From positions 1-5,474 of the forward strand of contig PXDP01000334.1 in the NCBI GenBank assembly GCA_003565035.1: DNA of 5,474 bases, read 5' to 3'. Below, piece by piece: positions 1-5,022 of the stretch. The position numbers and the translations under genes are program-made. Origin of the DNA: PVC group bacterium (GTDB taxonomy: Bacteria; Verrucomicrobiota; Kiritimatiellia; SS1-B-03-39; UBA6053). The notes beneath the pieces were generated by a model. The model was not told where the DNA came from. It saw nothing but the letters and a program-made list of their open reading frames with translations, and searched no databases. The first letter of the stretch is position 1, and every line of letters begins with the position of its first letter.

Positions 1-1
1 C

Positions 2-1207
2 AACCTGCCCAACGCTGTCAGTCTGACACGGATCCTGGCGGCCCCTTTTCTGATCTGGGCCGCCCTTGCGGAGGCTCCGGGCGTGTTCCTTGGATTGTTT
101 GCGTTCATGATGGTGACGGACTTCCTCGACGGCCTGCTTGCCCGGGCCCTCAATCAGCAAACGGTCACCGGTTCGCAGCTTGACACGATCGGGGATATCC
201 TGACCGCGCTTTTTGTGATTCCCGGTGGGTGGATTCTCTGGTCGGATACGGTACGGGAGGAAGCGGTGTTTTTTCTGATGGTTCCGGTCATCCTCGGAAT
301 TTCGGGGTCCGTGGCGCTGATTCGTCACGGCCACCTCCCCGCATATCACACCCGCAGTGCCAAACTCGCAAGTGCCCTTGCCGGAGTTGGCGCGTGGCTG
401 CTGTTCGCAGATCTCACGCCGTGGCTGTTCCGGGGGGCGGTGGTCCTGCTGTTCGCCTCGGCGGTGGAGGAAATATGTATCACGCTGATTCTGCCGAAAT
501 GGCACCCCAATGTGCCTTCGGTCAAACAAGCCCTCCGGGAACGCGCGGCGGCCCTTTCCGGGGAACGGGGGAACCCGCTGTCCGAAACCCTGTTTGAGGA
601 ACGCGTCAATGCGCTCACACATGGCCTCGGGGCTGTTGCCACGGTGCCTGTCCTGGTGATCATGGTGGTAATGGCCGCGCGCCTCGGAGATCCCTGGCTG
701 GTGACCGGGGTCTCGATTTTCGGTGCAAGTCTGTTGCTGATGTACAGTTGTTCCACCCTGTATCACGCGCTGCCGCCCTCCAAAGCGAAATATTGTTTCC
801 GCATCTTTGACCATATTTCAATTTTCCTGCTGATTGCGGGCACCTACATGCCATTTACCCTCGGGCCCCTGCGCGGCCCCTGGGGGTGGAGCCTCTTCGG
901 GGCGGTCTGGGGGCTCGCGCTTGCGGGAATCCTGCTGAAAGTTTTTTTCACCGGCCGGCTGCGTGTGGTGTCTGTTCTGGTTTACATCGGCATGGGGTGG
1001 ATGGTGCTCATCGCCTTCCATCCCCTCCTGCGCGCGGTTTCCCCCATGACGGTGGGCCTGCTGGCGGCCGGCGGTGTGTCATACACCTCAGGCACAGTGA
1101 TCTACGCCAGCCTGCGTCTCAAATACCATCACAGCATCTGGCATCTTTTCGTGCTCTTGGGCAGCCTCTTTCATGTTCTGGCTGTTTTCACACTCCTGAA
1201 CCGTTGA
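2..1207 (+). CDS. CDP-alcohol phosphatidyltransferase fused to hemolysin III/PAQR-type membrane protein (5' end missing)
   Basis: The open frame runs in from the left edge; 401 residues are visible, and the opening NLPNAVSLTR is typical of the first dozen residues of this family, so probably only a few are lost. Numbering from the first visible residue, positions 40-65 carry the complete CDP-alcohol phosphotransferase signature D-x2-DG-x2-AR-x8-G-x3-D-x3-D (Asp40, Asp43, Asp61, Asp65), which binds the metal and CDP-lipid in inner-membrane phospholipid synthesis. About six hydrophobic segments reach residue ~165. After a charged linker, residues ~199-401 form a hemolysin III domain: EERVNALTHG, STLYH (His255), DHISIFLLIAGTY (Asp270), and HSIWH (His377, His381) near the end. 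In PAQR/hemolysin III proteins these residues hold a zinc ion, and relatives are thought to be lipid or ceramide hydrolases. The frame is continuous, so this is a true fusion in this DNA. The exact substrate of either half cannot be read. No terminator is evident after the TGA. Confidence 0.9.
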   Translation, partial: NLPNAVSLTRILAAPFLIWAALAEAPGVFLGLFAFMMVTDFLDGLLARALNQQTVTGSQLDTIGDILTALFVIPGGWILWSDTVREEAVFFLMVPVILGISGSVALIRHGHLPAYHTRSAKLASALAGVGAWLLFADLTPWLFRGAVVLLFASAVEEICITLILPKWHPNVPSVKQALRERAAALSGERGNPLSETLFEERVNALTHGLGAVATVPVLVIMVVMAARLGDPWLVTGVSIFGASLLLMYSCSTLYHALPPSKAKYCFRIFDHISIFLLIAGTYMPFTLGPLRGPWGWSLFGAVWGLALAGILLKVFFTGRLRVVSVLVYIGMGWMVLIAFHPLLRAVSPMTVGLLAAGGVSYTSGTVIYASLRLKYHHSIWHLFVLLGSLFHVLAVFTLLNR

Positions 1208-1352
1208 TCACATCCCGGACCTTGTCGCGAACCGAGAGGCACAGTTAGGCCCCCGGACGAGCGTCCCAATCCGTCTCCGCAGGAGATGAAGCACCCCGGC
1301 CGATGCGGCATTAAGATTCAGCACCTTCGGCGCGATGGTCAACAGGTTTATA

Positions 1353-1363
1353 GGGTTACACCC
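1353..1363. promoter_or_regulatory. GGGTTACACCC pseudo-palindrome upstream of the PA2779-family gene
   Basis: This 11-base element reads GGGT-TAC-ACCC, a perfect 4-base inverted repeat with a 3-base spacer, inside TAGGGTTACACCCCAT. Two similar elements lie upstream of the response regulator at 4996-5022. It sits about 130 bases before the next start codon. It may be an operator for a dimeric regulator; the protein is unknown. The rest of the 284-base gap (1208-1491) shows no convincing gene, terminator or clear sigma-70 promoter. Confidence 0.35.
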
Positions 1364-1491
1364 CATATTCACAGCAGAGCACAAAGGGTAAGATACAAAA
1401 GAATCGCAGCCCGGCCCGGGACGCCCGCAAACGTCTTCTCTGCCCGGATTGCACAACGCATACCCTAACAACCCCTCCCCAGGAGAACCCC

Positions 1492-1872
1492 ATGCATACA
1501 ACACCCCGAACACTGCCCGCCCCCCTGCGCTCCACCGCCGGGCTGCTCACCCTGATCTTCCTCCTGCACGGCATGGTGCCGATGGCGATCGCCTCCCCGA
1601 TCCCCTCCGCCCTGATCAACCTCGAGGACGTCCGCGCCGCGGACATCGCCACAATTCAAACCTCCCTGGAAACCAAAATTGTTCAGGACCGGCTTATCCA
1701 GCTGGGATTCACGCCGGCTGAAATTGAGGAACGGCTCCTCTATGCGGACGACGCGGAACTCCACCAGCTGGCCGTACACTCCGAAACCATGATGGCCGGA
1801 GGCGCTGGCGGAGTTCTGCTCACCGCACTGGTCGTGGTCCTGCTGATCATTCTGATCCAGCGGATTACCTGA
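1492..1872 (+). CDS. PA2779-family (DUF6627-like) small membrane protein
   Basis: This is a 126-residue protein starting at ATG, with AGGAGA at 1481-1486 five bases upstream, so the start is well supported. Residues 1-35 are signal-like: Arg at 6 and 13, a hydrophobic core TAGLLTLIFLLHGMVPMAIA, and a possible cleavage before SPIP. Residues ~45-95 match the PA2779 family layout: a helix running from DVRAADIATIQ through TKIVQDRLIQLGF, then TPAEIEERLLYADDAELHQLA. This is followed by a Gly-rich turn (GGAGG) and a C-terminal transmembrane helix, TALVVVLLIILIQ. The family is uncharacterised. In many genomes it sits next to a PA2778-type C39 peptidase/TPR gene; no such partner is present here, the upstream gene being the lipid enzyme fusion. 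The protein is probably anchored in the inner membrane with the helical part outside. It is transcribed alone, with a terminator 24 bases after the stop codon. The family call rests on recognised motifs, not on a search. Confidence 0.8.
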   Translation: MHTTPRTLPAPLRSTAGLLTLIFLLHGMVPMAIASPIPSALINLEDVRAADIATIQTSLETKIVQDRLIQLGFTPAEIEERLLYADDAELHQLAVHSETMMAGGAGGVLLTALVVVLLIILIQRIT

Positions 1873-1895
1873 TCAAGAAACTCTCTCGTTGTTTC

Positions 1896-1929
1896 ACACG
1901 CTCCGGAATCATCCGGAGCGTGTTTTTTT
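1896..1929 (+). terminator. Intrinsic terminator of the PA2779-family gene
   Basis: A perfect 12-base stem (1896-1907 with 1912-1923, arm ACACGCTCCGGA) has a 4-base ATCA loop and runs into seven T residues (1923-1929). It lies 24 bases after the stop codon. The convergent DUF2934 gene ends at 1937, but there is no T tract on the minus-strand side, so the hairpin works best for plus-strand transcripts. Confidence 0.92.
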
Positions 1930-1936
1930 GCAGGGT

Positions 1937-2260
1937 TCAGACATCCGACCAGAACTGCGGTCTGTTTTGTCTGAGGGTTTGGAAATTCGTCCGGTGACAG
2001 GGAGGACGCGATTCGGCGGTGAACTCCCTTTCGGCCTGGTCCCAGAAATCCCATTCCCGGTCCGCAGGATGACCGGCCCGTTCCCAAAGTGCAAAAGCCC
2101 GCCGCGAGAGTTCACGTTCGGCAGGCCCTCCGCGCGAAGGGGCTGCCGCCGGGGCCCCGCTCTGCCGGGTGCTGCGGGCAAAGGGGTTGCCGATTCTATC
2201 GAACAGGATGAAAACCGGTTTAAAGAATCGGTCACGTTGTGTCTCGATGTGTTTTTTCAT
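1937..2260 (-). CDS. DUF2934 domain protein
   Basis: This is a 107-residue protein starting MKKHIETQRDRFF. AGAGG lies eight bases before the ATG on the minus strand, a plausible ribosome site. Residues ~48-81 match the short DUF2934 motif: ELSRRAFALWERAGHP, then DREWDFWDQAEREF. The pattern is Arg-Ala, Leu-Trp, Gly-x-Pro, then Trp-x-x-Ala-Glu. DUF2934 has no known function; members are small, charged and mostly cytoplasmic. The first 47 residues and the last 26 are low-complexity and basic, and I recognise nothing in them. There is no signal peptide. The gene is separated from the upstream minus-strand gene by a hairpin terminator, so it probably has its own promoter between 2261 and 2334. I see neither a sigma-54 match nor a convincing sigma-70 match there. 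It converges on the PA2779-family gene. Confidence 0.72.
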   Translation of the reverse strand: MKKHIETQRDRFFKPVFILFDRIGNPFARSTRQSGAPAAAPSRGGPAERELSRRAFALWERAGHPADREWDFWDQAEREFTAESRPPCHRTNFQTLRQNRPQFWSDV

Positions 2261-2334
2261 AGGATGGACCTCTGTGGATGTTTTGGCCGGGAATGAATCC
2301 CGCTATGATGGATGAACGATCTGTGGTCAGGAAA

Positions 2335-2363
2335 GCACTCCCGCGAGCGGGTCGCGGGAGTGC
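2335..2363 (-). terminator. Hairpin terminator after the PRC-barrel/acidic-protein operon
   Basis: A perfect 11-base stem (2335-2345 with 2353-2363, arm GCACTCCCGCG) has a 7-base loop and begins nine bases past the TAA of the acidic-protein gene. On the minus strand it is followed by only TTTCC, so the T tract is weak. The position and the very stable stem still make it the likely end of the operon, or at least a 3'-end-stabilising structure. Confidence 0.7.
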
Positions 2364-2372
2364 CTGATGGTT

Positions 2373-2708
2373 TTAGTTTCTGACGACGTCGTCCCGGCGG
2401 GCGCCGCGGACCTGTTCAGATCCGGTCAGCACCGAGGGATGCACCGATGACACCCCTGTCTGGGGGGCCAGGGCCTCGCTGTCAAAATTCCGGTCACGGT
2501 TCATCCGGCTTTCGCGATGACTGTTAACCAAAACTTCCTGGCGATACGCTTCGCCATCCTTCTCGTCGTCCTCATCGTCCTCTTCATCGCCGTCTTCGTC
2601 ATGTTTCTTCATGTTGGCGAAGCCTTCGTCTTTCAGGCGTGAGACGATGGTCTCGGTTTGCTGATGCGACAGGGTGATCGCATAAACGGATGTTGATTTA
2701 TCAGACAT
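2373..2708 (-). CDS. Small acidic protein with YflT-like N-terminus (hypothetical)
   Basis: This is a 111-residue protein. I chose the ATG of MSDKSTSVYAITL because AGGAG (2719-2723 on the plus strand) lies ten bases before it; a longer reading to 2765 would overlap the upstream gene. Residues 7-30 (SVYAITLSHQQTETIVSRLKDEGF) resemble the first beta-alpha unit of general-stress-protein 17M/YflT-type domains, which open with a similar strand followed by a helix that scans to a Gly-Phe turn. That resemblance is inferred, and the rest of the domain is absent. Residues 37-53 are an extreme acidic run, with 14 of 17 Asp or Glu. The tail (56-111) is polar, rich in Arg, Ser and Asn, and probably disordered. 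There is no signal peptide, so it should be cytoplasmic. It begins 25 bases after the PRC-barrel gene and so probably shares its sigma-54-type promoter. It may bind metal or nucleic-acid-binding partners, or act as a stress protein; the function is unknown. Confidence 0.68.
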   Translation of the reverse strand: MSDKSTSVYAITLSHQQTETIVSRLKDEGFANMKKHDEDGDEEDDEDDEKDGEAYRQEVLVNSHRESRMNRDRNFDSEALAPQTGVSSVHPSVLTGSEQVRGARRDDVVRN

Positions 2709-2733
2709 GATGTCAGGTCTCCTATTTTCAGGT

Positions 2734-3669
2734 TCAGGGGGTGTTGAGACGTCCCATCCGGTCACTCAGGTCATCAAACACGGATTGATCGTCCGCCTTG
2801 TATTCGGGAAACCGGCTGATCTGATCTTTATTGTAGTCCAAAACCACTTTTTCTTCTTCTGTGTTCAGAGTCATCTCCTGCAGACCAAAGAGCGTGTTCC
2901 GTCCGCCAATTCCGAGGAATCCACCGGTAGAGACGACAACGCCGATCCCTTCCGAATTTTCGTGGTCGATGAGAACTTCATCCACCGAGCCGACGGATTC
3001 TCCCTCACGGTTTTCCACATTCATTCCGATAAGATCGGACAGTCCGAGACGGCGGCTCTGAGCCCGGACATTTTCATGCCGGTCCATGCGGCCGGAACGG
3101 TCCTGGTCCATTGAAGCGCGGGTTGAGCGCTCCTGGCTGTTCTGATTCCGGTCCATGCGGCCGGAGCGGTCATGATCCATCAGGGCTGTCTGGCCCAGGG
3201 GGCGGGCTCGGTCAATTCCCTCGGATTCGCCTGAGGCGTAACGCGGGGCGGTTTTGATCTGTTCCTTGGAAAGATCGGTCCGCATCTCCGTACGGTCGTT
3301 GTTGAAGCGGAGATCCTTCGGGGAAATGACGCTCTGACGCTGTCCCATTCCGAGGAATCCTCCGGTGGAGACGACGACGGCCAGCACTTCACCGCTTTGG
3401 AAATCAATAAAAATTTCATTGATATCGCCAACGTTGTCGTCTGCAACTGTGTTAATGTTCATGCCCAAAAGGTCTGAACCCTTCATTGCCTGACTGTGCG
3501 TCTGGCGGGCTGCGGAATGATCATCCGCATGGGCGGACCGTTGGTTCCGGGTCTGTTGATCCCGCGTTCGGGTGCCTCCGGGGGCCATTTCATTCGCGTT
3601 TAAGGAGCCGGCGAGCATGCTTGCCGCGGCAAAGGCGGTGAGAGGCAGGGATTGTATATATTTCTTCAT
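2734..3669 (-). CDS. Secreted protein with two PRC-barrel domains
   Basis: This is a 311-residue protein from MKKYIQSLPL, chosen because it begins a clean signal peptide (Lys-Lys, then LPLTAFAAASMLAGSLNA, cleavage near residue 25). An ATG five codons earlier (3684) is possible but has no ribosome site and would disrupt the signal. The mature protein has a polar Gln/Arg/His-rich stretch, then PRC barrel 1 (residues ~65-144, SDLLGMNINTV to APRY), a charged linker (~145-210), and PRC barrel 2 (~211-290, SDLIGMNVENR to FPEY). Both barrels keep G-x-V/I-x-E-x-x-I-D, VVVSTGGFLG and a K-x-Q-I ending. The linker holds two copies of MD-H/Q-DRSGRMDR 23 residues apart. PRC barrels are small beta-barrels that mediate protein binding, for example in RimM and photosynthetic reaction centres; secreted versions are uncharacterised and often found with stress genes. 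It is the first gene of an operon with the acidic protein and lies behind a sigma-54-type promoter. Confidence 0.88.
   Translation of the reverse strand: MKKYIQSLPLTAFAAASMLAGSLNANEMAPGGTRTRDQQTRNQRSAHADDHSAARQTHSQAMKGSDLLGMNINTVADDNVGDINEIFIDFQSGEVLAVVVSTGGFLGMGQRQSVISPKDLRFNNDRTEMRTDLSKEQIKTAPRYASGESEGIDRARPLGQTALMDHDRSGRMDRNQNSQERSTRASMDQDRSGRMDRHENVRAQSRRLGLSDLIGMNVENREGESVGSVDEVLIDHENSEGIGVVVSTGGFLGIGGRNTLFGLQEMTLNTEEEKVVLDYNKDQISRFPEYKADDQSVFDDLSDRMGRLNTP
3079..3183 (-). repeat. Two-copy 69-base-spaced repeat encoding the PRC linker motif
   Basis: Copies at 3079-3114 and 3148-3183 share an identical 18-base core (CCGGTCCATGCGGCCGGA on the plus strand) and continue with similar sequence. 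Each encodes MD-H/Q-DRSGRMDR. The 69-base period preserves the frame, so this is a coding repeat in the linker between the PRC barrels. Confidence 0.8.
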
Positions 3670-3691
3670 AAGTAATCCATTCATTGCGTGT

Positions 3692-3704
3692 TGACAGGTT
3701 GTCA
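3692..3704. promoter_or_regulatory. TGACA-N3-TGTCA inverted repeat in the leader of the PRC-barrel gene
   Basis: Perfect 5-base arms with a 3-base GGT spacer lie 22 bases before the preferred start codon, between it and the sigma-54-type promoter. They could form an operator or a small leader hairpin. It is short enough to be chance. Confidence 0.25.
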
Positions 3705-3734
3705 GGGTGTCCGGGTATCGGACATCTATTCAAT

Positions 3735-3751
3735 TAGCACGCGTCGTGCCA
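3735..3751 (-). promoter_or_regulatory. Sigma-54 (-24/-12) promoter of the PRC-barrel operon
   Basis: On the minus strand this reads TGGCAC-GACGC-GTGCTA. The family consensus is TGGCACG-N4-TTGCW, so the -24 block is perfect, the -12 block differs only in its first base (G for T), and the GG and GC doublets have the required 10-base gap. Transcription would begin near 3725, giving a leader of about 55 bases before the ATG at 3669. A promoter of the same form lies before the DUF3494 gene at 4810-4826. Sigma-54 promoters need an ATP-dependent activator bound upstream; a candidate site is at 3847. Confidence 0.75.
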
Positions 3752-3775
3752 TGACGTTTTAAGATTCTATTATTA

Positions 3776-3788
3776 ACTGCATTGCAGT
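3776..3788. promoter_or_regulatory. ACTGCA-T-TGCAGT palindrome upstream of the sigma-54 promoter
   Basis: This is a perfect 13-base palindrome, 25 bases upstream of the -24 block, followed by an AT-rich stretch (about 3789-3830) that could bend between the activator site and the promoter. The second sigma-54 promoter has no counterpart at the same offset, so a shared role is unlikely. Confidence 0.25.
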
Positions 3789-3846
3789 CACTTACGTAAA
3801 TAAATGGAAATGAGAATTTTTCTGGGAGGCCAAACGGCATCTGAAA

Positions 3847-3865
3847 TTTCGGGCAGGATGCCCTG
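3847..3865. promoter_or_regulatory. Candidate upstream activator site, copy 1
   Basis: The site reads TTTCGGGCAGGATGCCCTG. It shares 15 of its first 16 bases with copy 2 at 4922. Both copies start exactly 101 bases from the start of the GTGCCA block of their sigma-54-type promoters. This copy has dyad symmetry: CAGG (3854-3857) pairs with CCTG (3862-3865), and TTTCG with CGAAA (3866-3870). A partial direct copy, TCGGGCA, lies 33 bases on at 3882-3888. A position about 100 bases upstream of -24 suits a sigma-54 enhancer-binding protein. It lies between the terminator of the DUF3494 gene and the PRC promoter. Confidence 0.6.
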
Positions 3866-3914
3866 CGAAACACGGGAGCAATCGGGCACTCTGCATCTCT
3901 TGAAATCCGGGGAC

Positions 3915-3943
3915 AAAAAAATCCGGATTGTTTCCAATCCGGA
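3915..3943 (-). terminator. Intrinsic terminator of the DUF3494 gene
   Basis: A 9-base perfect stem (3922-3930 with 3935-3943, arm TCCGGATTG) has a 4-base loop. On the minus strand it runs into seven T residues (3915-3921 are A on the plus strand). It lies 27 bases beyond the TAA that ends the PEP-CTERM tail, and about 97 bases beyond the amber codon, which supports the longer frame as the original gene. Confidence 0.9.
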
Positions 3944-3970
3944 CCGGGGGAATCGAAAAAAAGAAACCCT

Positions 3971-4042
3971 TTATGGGTTGGAATTTCCTGTCCGAAGGCC
4001 TCGGGCAATCAACAGACCCAGGCCAACCAGGCCCATCAGCTA
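3971..4042 (-). pseudogene. Severed PEP-CTERM tail downstream of an in-frame amber codon
   Basis: Directly after PEPGTV the frame has TAG (4040-4042) and then continues, without another stop, for 22 codons to TAA at 3971-3973. The encoded residues are LMGLVGLGLLIARGLRTGNS plus NP: a Gly/Leu-rich transmembrane helix followed by Arg-containing basic residues. These are precisely the second and third parts of a PEP-CTERM sorting signal, which exosortase (EpsH/XrtA type) recognises and cleaves. As read, the protein would end at the PEP motif without its anchor. This may be a nonsense mutation (for example from TCG or TTG), a base error, or readthrough. No other gene ending in the window uses TAG as its stop. 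Confidence 0.85.
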
Positions 4043-4738
4043 AACGGTCCCGGGTTCCGGGATGGCGACCAGGTTGTTATCCAGCATGACGGCCCCATTC
4101 AGGGCGATGACCCGACCGTCCAACTGGGAGCCGGTTCCCAGGGTGTGGCTTTGGTCTGCAATGAGGGTCCCGCTAAACGCTGTGTTCGCGCCAAAGGTGG
4201 AGGAGGTGCCGATCCGCCAGAAAATATCGGTGTATGGGTTGGCATCGTTCAGGAGGACGATTGCGGAATTGGCGGCGGTGGTCAGCGTGGTTCCGATTTG
4301 AAAAACATAAAGTCCCGGGCCATCCAGCGTAAGCGTTCCGGTGAGCTGCGCGGTGCTGTCGAAATTATAGACACCGGCGGAGAGCGTGAGCGTTCCGAGA
4401 TCCTGACCCGTCAGATCCTGGGTGGAGGTGAGGCCTGTCAATTGGTTGTAGGTGATCAGCGCATCGGCCTGAGCCTGCTGGGCCACAGCTCCGCCCTGGT
4501 ACGATGTCCCGACGAACGTCCCCGGACCATCATTCTCATTCGTCCCGAAGAAGCCCGTAATGGCGGTCCCGGGATACACGCCAAGGTCACCCTGAAGCTG
4601 CGTACCCCCGGTGTTCGTCACGGTGGTGGCGCCCAAGACCGCAAATGTGCTTTCCGACCCCATAAAAATTTGGGCCGATACATGCCCGACGTGACTGAAA
4701 AAAACCAATAGAATTAAGGCGGGATATTTTATGTTCAT
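4040..4738 (-). CDS. Secreted DUF3494 (ice-binding-like adhesin) protein, PEP-CTERM type, truncated at the PEP motif
   Basis: The protein has 232 residues from the second of two adjacent ATGs, which lies six bases from AGGA (the first is three bases away, too close). The signal peptide is MNIKYPALILLVFFSHVGHVSA (residues 1-22). Residues ~30-225 are a DUF3494 domain: FAVLGATTVTNTGGTQLQGDLGVYPG, then QAQADALITYNQL, DLTGQDLGTLTLSAGVYNF, LTLDGPGLYVFQIGTTL, a Trp-Arg-Ile-Gly strand (FWRIGTS), and a final GSQLDGRVIALNGAVMLDNN. This is the beta-solenoid fold of ice-binding proteins; many DUF3494 members are surface proteins not proven to bind ice. Residues 227-229 are Pro-Glu-Pro, the start of a PEP-CTERM signal, and the frame then hits TAG. 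Exosortase would normally remove the tail and pass the protein to the cell surface or matrix; this form should be freely secreted instead. It has its own sigma-54-type promoter and terminator and is divergent from the response regulator. Confidence 0.88.
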   Translation of the reverse strand: MNIKYPALILLVFFSHVGHVSAQIFMGSESTFAVLGATTVTNTGGTQLQGDLGVYPGTAITGFFGTNENDGPGTFVGTSYQGGAVAQQAQADALITYNQLTGLTSTQDLTGQDLGTLTLSAGVYNFDSTAQLTGTLTLDGPGLYVFQIGTTLTTAANSAIVLLNDANPYTDIFWRIGTSSTFGANTAFSGTLIADQSHTLGTGSQLDGRVIALNGAVMLDNNLVAIPEPGTV

Positions 4739-4809
4739 CATTTTTCCTGTTTTGCTGGTGATGGCTTTGGGAGAATCGTTCTGTCCCACGCGGACGGTTT
4801 TATTATTCT

Positions 4810-4826
4810 TAGCACCTGATGTGCCA
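4810..4826 (-). promoter_or_regulatory. Sigma-54 (-24/-12) promoter of the DUF3494 gene
   Basis: On the minus strand this reads TGGCAC-ATCAG-GTGCTA: a perfect -24 block, correct spacing to the GC doublet, and the same G-for-T change in the -12 block as the PRC-operon promoter. Transcription would start near 4800, about 60 bases before the ATG at 4738. The two promoters agree in both blocks while the 5-base spacers differ, which argues for function, not a duplicated stretch. PEP-CTERM genes in several bacteria are known to be controlled by sigma-54 with the PrsK/PrsR pair. Confidence 0.78.
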
Positions 4827-4921
4827 CGTATTAAACAAAGGATGTTAAGCATTCCCCGGCAAGAACTTACAATCCGACAAAGCGGTTTCCCACCTCCTCG
4901 ATCCGAAATCCGGGGTCAGCG

Positions 4922-4938
4922 TTTCGGGCAGAATGCCT
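4922..4938. promoter_or_regulatory. Candidate upstream activator site, copy 2
   Basis: The site reads TTTCGGGCAGAATGCCT, matching copy 1 at 3847 in 15 of 16 aligned bases before it diverges. It lies the same 101 bases from its promoter's GTGCCA block as copy 1. The right arm of the dyad seen in copy 1 is missing here, but an inverted half-site, CTGCCCG, lies at 4970-4976. It is located in the 325-base divergent gap (4739-5063), about 125 bases before the response-regulator start, so it could also serve that gene. Confidence 0.6.
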
Positions 4939-4995
4939 GTCCTCAGCGGCCCTTGTCCATGCATTTTGCCTGCCCGGCGCCCGCGATGTCACGCC

Positions 4996-5022
4996 GGGAA
5001 TTACCCTTGTAGGGATTCACCC
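4996..5022. promoter_or_regulatory. Tandem GGGA-N3-ACCC elements before the response regulator
   Basis: GGGAATTACCC (4996-5006) and GGGATTCACCC (5012-5022) repeat with a 16-base period, ending 42 bases before the ATG. The second sits in TAGGGATTCACCCCAT, which matches the element upstream of the PA2779-family gene in 14 of 16 bases. It may be an operator for a dimeric regulator; the protein is unknown. Confidence 0.4.

Noticed and set aside
229..597. Plus-strand 122-codon open frame inside the fusion gene
   Set aside because: Shadow frame of the membrane-protein gene; Gly/Arg/Pro-rich with no domain.
1445..1460. A GG-N10-GC arrangement that could be a sigma-54 promoter for the PA2779-family gene
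   Set aside because: Only the two doublets fit; the surrounding bases do not match TGGCAC or TTGC, and it lies too close to the start codon.
1208..1513. Minus-strand 101-codon open frame in the gap after the fusion gene
   Set aside because: It overlaps the start and ribosome site of the PA2779-family gene, has Cys-rich unstructured content and matches nothing I recognise.
3804..4043. Plus-strand 79-codon open frame between the PRC and DUF3494 genes
   Set aside because: It runs through the activator-site copy, the minus-strand terminator and the PEP-CTERM tail, and shows no protein-like pattern.
4145..4711. A 188-codon plus-strand open frame across the DUF3494 gene
   Set aside because: It is antisense to a strongly supported gene, has no recognisable domain or ribosome site, and its composition reflects the opposite strand.
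4739..4852. Longer N-terminus for the DUF3494 protein starting at 4852
   Set aside because: It would bury the signal peptide about 38 residues in and would place the sigma-54-type promoter inside the coding region.
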